This document shows, piece after piece, positions 52,490 to 57,073 of a stretch of 57,073 bases of DNA. The stretch is from Lutibacter sp. B1 (GTDB lineage: Bacteria; Bacteroidota; Bacteroidia; Flavobacteriales; Flavobacteriaceae). Under the pieces are notes generated by a model that was not told the DNA's origin, ran no database searches, and saw only the letters and a list, made by a program, of their open reading frames with translations. The stretch is taken from positions 1 to 57,073 of the forward strand of contig NZ_JAAZUI010000022.1 in the NCBI RefSeq assembly GCF_012524075.1, written 5' to 3'. Each line of letters begins with the position of its first letter. Position 1 is the stretch's first letter. Position numbers and translations under genes: made by a program.

Positions 52490-53131
52490 ATGAAGCTCAA
52501 AAACGTCAGTTTTTGGGTTTTGATGCTAAAAATGTGTATCATTTTTGGTCAGAATCACGTTGCTAAAAATATTATTGTTATTGATCCTGGACATGGTGGA
52601 ATTGATTCAGGTGCAATTGGTATAAATTATATTCAAGAAAAAAATGTGGTGTTGGATATTGCGTTGGAAATTCTAAGACTGAATAAAACAATTTTAAATA
52701 ATGAGTTCGATATCTTTTTAACCAGATACAAAGACACCTTGATTTCACTTTCTGATAGAAGTAGATTGACTAAAAGTATAAAAGCCAATGTGTTTTTGTC
52801 CTTGCATTGTAATGCCTCTACTGTTGCTTCAAAAGGAGTGGAAATTTATCTGCATAATTCTGATAATCTAAATACTAAAGAATCTATTTTACTTGGATTA
52901 TCTGTACTAAATGAAAGCTCTCTAAAATTAGGTTTAAAAAAACGAGGTGTGAAATTTGCTGATTTTCAAGTGCTACGGGAAACTTGTGTTTTTTGCCCTG
53001 CAATTCTTGTTGAAATGGGGTTTATAACAAATTATGATGAAGCAAACTACTTTTTAAAACCCTCAAATATAAGAGCGATGGCATTGGCTGTTTTGATGGG
53101 ATTGTATAACTATTTAAATATGGAATTATGA
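52490..53131 (+). CDS. N-acetylmuramoyl-L-alanine amidase (Amidase_3) of the conjugation module
   Basis: 213 residues from ATG at 52490; 52460 is an alternative start adding ten residues. Amidase_3 pattern: IIVIDPGHGGIDSGAIG with a zinc His, TRYKDTLISLSDRS, NVFLSLHCNA with the second His, and LVEMGFITNYDEANYF with the catalytic Glu. The N-terminus looks like a weak signal or anchor. It would open peptidoglycan for the transfer channel. Divergent from traE. Confidence 0.85.
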   Translation: MKLKNVSFWVLMLKMCIIFGQNHVAKNIIVIDPGHGGIDSGAIGINYIQEKNVVLDIALEILRLNKTILNNEFDIFLTRYKDTLISLSDRSRLTKSIKANVFLSLHCNASTVASKGVEIYLHNSDNLNTKESILLGLSVLNESSLKLGLKKRGVKFADFQVLRETCVFCPAILVEMGFITNYDEANYFLKPSNIRAMALAVLMGLYNYLNMEL

Positions 53132-53235
53132 AAGCATTTTTTATTGAGATTTATGTTTGTATCAAATCGCTTTTAAACAAATTTTACATACAGCTCAGGT
53201 CATTGATTAACAAAAATATGGATAACCGTAAATAG
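53128..53235 (+). CDS. Small basic protein translationally coupled to the amidase
   Basis: 35 residues: MKAFFIEIYVCIKSLLNKFY and a basic end. Its ATG overlaps the amidase TGA (ATGA). Amphipathic and possibly membrane-associated. Function unknown; the overlap supports translation but not a role. Confidence 0.4.
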   Translation: MKAFFIEIYVCIKSLLNKFYIQLRSLINKNMDNRK

Positions 53236-53251
53236 AGAAATTTCAATTAAT

Positions 53252-53259
53252 TATATTTG
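53252..53259 (+). promoter_or_regulatory. Bacteroidota -7 element for the SMC-complex operon
   Basis: TATATTTG matches TAnnTTTG exactly, 36 bases before the TTG start of the first gene. No clear -33 TTG is seen. It puts the three-gene operon under its own promoter, apart from the amidase. Confidence 0.45.
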
Positions 53260-53295
53260 TAGAGTTTTTCCTTAAGAAATGACCGAATATTAGAA

Positions 53296-54618
53296 TTGAA
53301 CGAAAACGATAAAATAAATTTTGATTTTGTAAAAGAGATTAAAGAGCCTGGCGTTTACCAACTACTTTTCCCAAAAAAGGAAGTCGGGTTAGCAGTTATG
53401 ATTTTGTTTCAGAAAATTGAAAACAAATCGCTACCTAATGGAAAATTCATCGAAAAAGATCTTCACGATGCGTTCGCGCAGATAAGTAAACCAAACGAAA
53501 GATATCCAAAAGAAATTTATAGTGAACACATAAAAGATCTTCAGGAATACTTTTTAGACTACAACCAAGAAACTCAGAAATATTATTTTAAAGATTATGC
53601 TTATAGGTTCTATGCCTATGCAAAGGAAACCTTAGAGGGTAATTTTAGTCCAACACAAATTGAAAAGATTTGCATTCTTCTTACGGCTTCTTTAAAACAG
53701 AGAGAATCACTTGAAGATTTAAAGTTTTGGCTCAAATCTGAGTTCAAAAAATATGAACCCGATCTAAGGGAACAGGTAGATTTTTTAGATAGACAAATTA
53801 TTGAATCTGTAAATAAACTTAAAAATAATACTACTAATTCCGATAAGAATTTTATTGACCTTTTACTAGAAGTAGAAAGTAATTTAGATAAAGCACAAGG
53901 GCAAAGTAGAGAATTAGCAGCAGCGTATTCCGAAACTAAAGTGATACGCTCAATTCTAGAAAAACGAGAAGATACAGATTCTGAAGCAGACGATTTAATT
54001 GCTGATGTTCACTTCTTTATCAAATATCTTAACGAAAGATTAGATTCCATTGATAGAAAACTAGATAGAATTCAGCCAAAGATTAGGCATTTATTCGCTA
54101 TTCTAAATAGACCTCAGTTCAACAGTAAAATTGAAAAATTTCTACATTTTCTATTAGATAAAAGTACCGTAACTAGTAAAAAGGATACTCTTTTGCCAAT
54201 GATGTTCGAAAATCCTGTTTTACATACAGACACACCTAATTTTACTATTGTTGAGCGAGAAAGAGAATTATTTCCTTCTAAACCCAAAAAAAGAGTTGCC
54301 TATAAATCAAACAAAGTTAAGATTGAGGAAAACACACAAGGGATTTTAAAAGTACTCACTCAACAGGATTTGATTAGGAAATGGGAACAACACATTATTG
54401 CCAAAATAGAATTAAGAGGCACCATCGATTTGTCGGCAACGTTCTTCAAAATTATGGAAGAAACTAATGATGGACAGATAGCTGTAAGCGCAATCTACAG
54501 TTCAATTCAACAAGCACGAAAATCAATAGGTTTTGACTTTAGAATGAATAAAACCAAACAGACCAACAGCAAAATAGAACATATAAGTTTATGGAAGATG
54601 AACATACAAAAGATATAA
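53296..54618 (+). CDS. Kleisin-like subunit of an MksF/JetA-type SMC complex
   Basis: 440 residues from a TTG start at 53296; the only nearby ATG is in another frame and meets a stop after four codons. N-terminal winged-helix-like part (LPNGKFIEKDLHDAF), a central helical/coiled-coil region (about 165-290, NKLKNNTTNSDKNFIDLLLE ... LDSIDRKLDRIQPKIR), and a C-terminal part with IAVSAIYSSIQQARKSIGFD. Overall size and domain order fit MukF/MksF/JetA. Assignment rests mainly on gene order with a KITE-like and an SMC gene. Its end overlaps the next gene by 28 bases. Confidence 0.6.
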   Translation: MNENDKINFDFVKEIKEPGVYQLLFPKKEVGLAVMILFQKIENKSLPNGKFIEKDLHDAFAQISKPNERYPKEIYSEHIKDLQEYFLDYNQETQKYYFKDYAYRFYAYAKETLEGNFSPTQIEKICILLTASLKQRESLEDLKFWLKSEFKKYEPDLREQVDFLDRQIIESVNKLKNNTTNSDKNFIDLLLEVESNLDKAQGQSRELAAAYSETKVIRSILEKREDTDSEADDLIADVHFFIKYLNERLDSIDRKLDRIQPKIRHLFAILNRPQFNSKIEKFLHFLLDKSTVTSKKDTLLPMMFENPVLHTDTPNFTIVERERELFPSKPKKRVAYKSNKVKIEENTQGILKVLTQQDLIRKWEQHIIAKIELRGTIDLSATFFKIMEETNDGQIAVSAIYSSIQQARKSIGFDFRMNKTKQTNSKIEHISLWKMNIQKI

Positions 54619-55238
54619 GAGTACAGTTTTTAGACCATCCTGACACAGAAGAACTATTTGCTTCTTTAGACTATATGTTGAAAGATGGTGTACATTTTCA
54701 AAGAGAAGGAAGTCAAGCAAGATTCTACAATTATATCTATTCAAATATAGATAGCTTAAAGGCGTATTACCAATTTTTATTCAATGTTGAATTGACATTT
54801 GGAGGTACAGAAACAAGAGGATATTACTTTTTAGATTTTATAGGCAATACAAGAGGTCAAATTGATGCTGGACATAGATATCATATGAAAAGTGAACACG
54901 TTATAATAGGTTTCGTTATTTACAAGATATTTTTTATTGATAACCAGATTGATGTGGTTTCGGTAAAAGACCTGCAAAAAAAGATTAGGACTGATTATGA
55001 TGATTTGAAGCCAGGTATTTATAGATTAATTGCAAAATCTAGGAATACCAATCCCGGAAATTTAAATGACGATGCCATAGATGCAACAGTAGAATCAGCA
55101 CTCAGGGAATTCAAAAAAATAGGTTGGGTAACTTTAAACGATGACGAATTCGACCTGTTGCCAGCTTTTGACAGATTGATTGCTATACACGAAGATCATA
55201 TAAATAATATAGATAAAACTTTAAATGAATTGAAATGA
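54591..55238 (+). CDS. KITE-like subunit of an MksE/JetB-type SMC complex
   Basis: 215 residues. Two winged-helix-like segments can be guessed: GVHFQREGSQARFYNYIYSN and a second around TVESALREFKKIGWVTLNDD, which ends in the DDEFDLLPAFDRLI block typical of MukE/JetB/DUF4194-type proteins (a small domain where the last residues describe a role for Asp/Glu). Gene order and overlaps (28 bases upstream, 4 downstream) indicate one complex. Function by context. Confidence 0.6.
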   Translation: MEDEHTKDIRVQFLDHPDTEELFASLDYMLKDGVHFQREGSQARFYNYIYSNIDSLKAYYQFLFNVELTFGGTETRGYYFLDFIGNTRGQIDAGHRYHMKSEHVIIGFVIYKIFFIDNQIDVVSVKDLQKKIRTDYDDLKPGIYRLIAKSRNTNPGNLNDDAIDATVESALREFKKIGWVTLNDDEFDLLPAFDRLIAIHEDHINNIDKTLNELK

Positions 55239-57010
55239 AAAGATACCCTAGAATAAAAAGACTATCTACTTTGGGCATCGTGCATCATCAATCATTTGAT
55301 TATGATTTTAACCCGTTCAGAACAGATTTTGTGGGTGAAGGTGGTTCTGGTAAGAGTATGATTGCTGATGTTTTGCAACTCATTTTTGTGGGTTCTGCTG
55401 CATTTCATTCGCCTACCAATAGTAGCGAATCAAGGAAACCTAAAACGATGGTGTTAAGGACAGCTGGTAAAGGTACAGATATGGGTTATGCCTTTATCAA
55501 TGTAGAACTTAGCAAAGATGCCTTTGTAATTATTGGTATATATCTTGAAAGTACCGGAAGCTCACGTTCTTTTGTTATTCAACAAGGCGAAAGTTTTGAA
55601 CCAAAAGATGAATTGCTTCCATTTAGTAAAGCTCTTAGTTTTTCAGATTTTCTACAGGACAACAGTATTTTGCCAATAGAGGATTTAAAAAATCACATAT
55701 TCGATACCAAAGGATATGTATGCGAATCTTGGACACGATTAGATAAGTTTCACAAACTGTTATTTGAAAATTTTATCATTCCTGTTGACTTATCCATCAA
55801 TCAAGAATCTCTAAAAAGCTACGCTAAAATTATTCAAGCATTTTCTAGGGAATCACTAGATATTAAGAAAAGTGAGAAGATTCAGGAATTTCTCTTCGGA
55901 AATGAAAAGGAAAAGGAACTAAAGCTAGAGTTTGAAAAAGCTATAGAAGAATTGAGTGGCGATATCCGTCAGTTTGAATCTAACAGGGATGAAATAGATA
56001 TGCTAACTCATAAGCAGACTGTACTACAAGAACTTCTCAGTTTAAAAAAGGATAGAGACAAAGCAAAAAGAGAATTTTTAACCACAAAATTTCATTATTT
56101 AAATGAGCAGATTAAAGGGTCTAATAAAAAAATGACGCAAAAATTAGATGCTTTTTTTAATAATCGAAACACATTAAATGGGCTTAAAAATTTTGCACAA
56201 ACCAAAGTTGAAGAACTGAAATTAAATATACCTGCTCTAGATGAAGAATTTGATAAAGCTTCGGCAGCTAGGATGTTATGGCGAGGAAAAAGCAATGATT
56301 TGAAAAAGTACTTTTCTTGGATGCAGCATTTTGAAAAGACAGGAAAAGAACTTTCTGAACATTATAACAAATATCATAAAAATAAGCAGGACATTGAGCG
56401 AATAGCACAATTTAAATCTTTATTAAAGGATAATAATATTTACAGCTTCTTCGGAAGGAACGATAAACTCAATAAGAACATTCTATTAACCATTGCTCAA
56501 ACGGTTAAAGATTTTGAGTCTTCGCTTGACGAAAAAAGGAAGCTAAAAGTCCTTAATAATCTCGATGATATTGCATCGCTTGCGCATTGGGCATTAAATC
56601 TCAAAAGAAAATTAAGCCTTAAAGAGGAAAGTGTAGTACACAAATATCAAAACGATAATATTACCACCAATGAACCCACAAATGGCATCAAATCAAGGTA
56701 CATCCCAAATCCAAAGCTACTCATTGAAAATCTACAAATCATAAAAGATGAAGCGGATGGCTTTTGGTTAGATTTAGGTGGTGTTCGTGAGTATATTCCC
56801 TATGTGAAAAATCCAATATTTGATACTGGTAATTCAGATAAAATCAAGGATTATTTTTCAAATCAAAAGACAACTTTAGAAAATGACATTAGGGATTTAG
56901 AAAAGAAATTAAATAATTGGACAATTTTAAAAGGATTACTAAATGATGGAGTTGTTACCTTTACTCGGACACAAAATTTAAGACCGTTTGTTACAAAACA
57001 AATATCTTAG
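55235..57010 (+). CDS. SMC-type ATPase (MksB/JetC-like), truncated by IS insertion
   Basis: 591 codons to a stop at 57008-57010. Walker A is GEGGSGKS (34-41) after an SMC-like beta start (RIKRLSTLGIVHHQSFDYDF). Long coiled-coil stretches follow (about 225-345). A full MukB/MksB/JetC ATPase would be near twice this length; the ABC signature and Walker B are absent. The last ~14 codons (RTQNLRPFVTKQIS) probably belong to the inserted IS. ATGA overlap with the KITE-like gene. Nonfunctional unless rejoined or complemented. Confidence 0.6.
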   Translation: MKRYPRIKRLSTLGIVHHQSFDYDFNPFRTDFVGEGGSGKSMIADVLQLIFVGSAAFHSPTNSSESRKPKTMVLRTAGKGTDMGYAFINVELSKDAFVIIGIYLESTGSSRSFVIQQGESFEPKDELLPFSKALSFSDFLQDNSILPIEDLKNHIFDTKGYVCESWTRLDKFHKLLFENFIIPVDLSINQESLKSYAKIIQAFSRESLDIKKSEKIQEFLFGNEKEKELKLEFEKAIEELSGDIRQFESNRDEIDMLTHKQTVLQELLSLKKDRDKAKREFLTTKFHYLNEQIKGSNKKMTQKLDAFFNNRNTLNGLKNFAQTKVEELKLNIPALDEEFDKASAARMLWRGKSNDLKKYFSWMQHFEKTGKELSEHYNKYHKNKQDIERIAQFKSLLKDNNIYSFFGRNDKLNKNILLTIAQTVKDFESSLDEKRKLKVLNNLDDIASLAHWALNLKRKLSLKEESVVHKYQNDNITTNEPTNGIKSRYIPNPKLLIENLQIIKDEADGFWLDLGGVREYIPYVKNPIFDTGNSDKIKDYFSNQKTTLENDIRDLEKKLNNWTILKGLLNDGVVTFTRTQNLRPFVTKQIS

Positions 57011-57073
57011 AAACATGAAAAAACGTATTTACAGTAAAGAGTTTAAAGATCAAACAGTTCGATTAAGTTATCA
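56950..57073 (+). mobile_element. IS3-family insertion sequence, left part
   Basis: The SMC frame ends abruptly around here and a transposase OrfA start follows at 57015. The exact IS edge cannot be fixed without the right end; a plausible edge lies in 56950-56970, around TACTCGGACACAAAATTTAA. The element continues beyond the window. Confidence 0.6.
57015..57073 (+). CDS. IS3-type transposase OrfA, N-terminal fragment
   Basis: Reads MKKRIYSKEFKDQTVRLSY, the usual start of IS3-family OrfA (HTH_Tnp_1) proteins. Cut by the window end. It would bind the IS ends; OrfB with the DDE catalytic core is expected to follow. Confidence 0.75.
   Translation, partial: MKKRIYSKEFKDQTVRLSY

Larger units (their letters stand above)
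14567..57073. mobile_element. Integrative and conjugative element carrying metal and stress resistance (left end; right end outside window)
   Basis: The element begins at the truncated tRNA-Leu with a tyrosine integrase. It carries about 29 kb of metal, membrane and stress cargo, then a Bacteroidetes tra operon (traE to traN) and an SMC-complex operon hit by an IS. Cargo on both sides of about 30.6 kb diverges, and the right cargo converges with tra at about 45.3 kb. Relaxase, coupling protein, traA-D and the right att site were not found and would lie beyond 57073. Confidence 0.85.

Noticed and set aside
52441-52566. 41-codon plus-strand frame starting MKNRKYYVDKSK before the amidase
   Set aside because: Overlaps the amidase N-terminus in another frame, and the amidase has a clear domain; left as unlikely.

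Overview
The window looks like a stretch of a Flavobacteriaceae (Bacteroidota) chromosome. The DNA is AT-rich and carries a SusC/SusD polysaccharide utilization locus (PUL), Bacteroidota-type -7 promoter elements (TAnnTTTG), Bacteroidetes-type tra genes and Flavobacteria-style lipoproteins. Everything here comes from reading the sequence; no database search was run.

Layout. (1) 1-130: N-terminus of galactokinase, cut by the window edge. (2) 361-14250, all on the minus strand: a PUL. A large propeller/Y_Y_Y/LuxR-type regulator (11449-14250) lies upstream of an operon susC, susD, GH144-type glucanase, alpha/beta-hydrolase esterase, GH3 beta-glucosidase and a lipoprotein with four repeated beta-rich modules. 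GH144 plus GH3 points to a beta-1,2-glucan (or a similar beta-glucan, perhaps acylated) as substrate. Four TGACGTA(T/A) boxes precede susC. (3) 14418-14625: two successive 3' tails of a tRNA-Leu(UAG), the second ending at the anticodon arm. This is the left attachment site of an integrative and conjugative element (ICE), and its tyrosine integrase follows at 14830.

The ICE fills the rest of the window and continues past the right edge. Its left cargo (16.1-30.5 kb, minus strand) is copper/silver-type metal resistance: an HMA chaperone, CopA-type P1B-1 ATPase, CDF-like cation transporter, an AraC regulator fused to a heavy-metal-associated (HMA) domain, DUF3347 and heme-binding envelope proteins, thioredoxin-rhodanese, two very Met-rich lipoproteins, DUF302, SHOCT membrane proteins, an APC permease, and a multicopper oxidase with a CopB-like outer-membrane barrel as its C-terminus. 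Its right cargo (30.7-45.3 kb, plus strand) holds a second HMA-AraC regulator and HYC_CC_PP protein, a His-rich membrane protein, a Schlafen/AlbA_2 membrane protein, NDH-2, NhaA, a second APC permease, archaeal-type (type II) GAPDH, class I fructose-bisphosphate aldolase, a tandem universal stress protein, an ATP-cone/nuclease-like protein, and a CopB-type (CPH) P1B ATPase. It reads as a metal, pH and energy stress-survival island.

The conjugation operon (traE,F,G,I,J,K,M,N; minus strand) spans 45.4-52.3 kb. It is headed by a divergent promoter region with two perfect palindromes, and a peptidoglycan amidase reads the other way. At 53.3-57.0 kb lies a three-gene operon with the layout of an MksFEB/Wadjet (JetABC)-like SMC complex: kleisin-like, KITE-like, then an SMC ATPase with Walker A. 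The SMC gene is cut after about 590 codons by an IS3-type transposase gene that starts at 57015. The most noteworthy items are this interrupted SMC operon on an ICE, the HMA-AraC fusion regulators, the MCO-CopB fusion, the archaeal-type glycolytic pair as mobile cargo, and the putative beta-1,2-glucan PUL with its regulator boxes.
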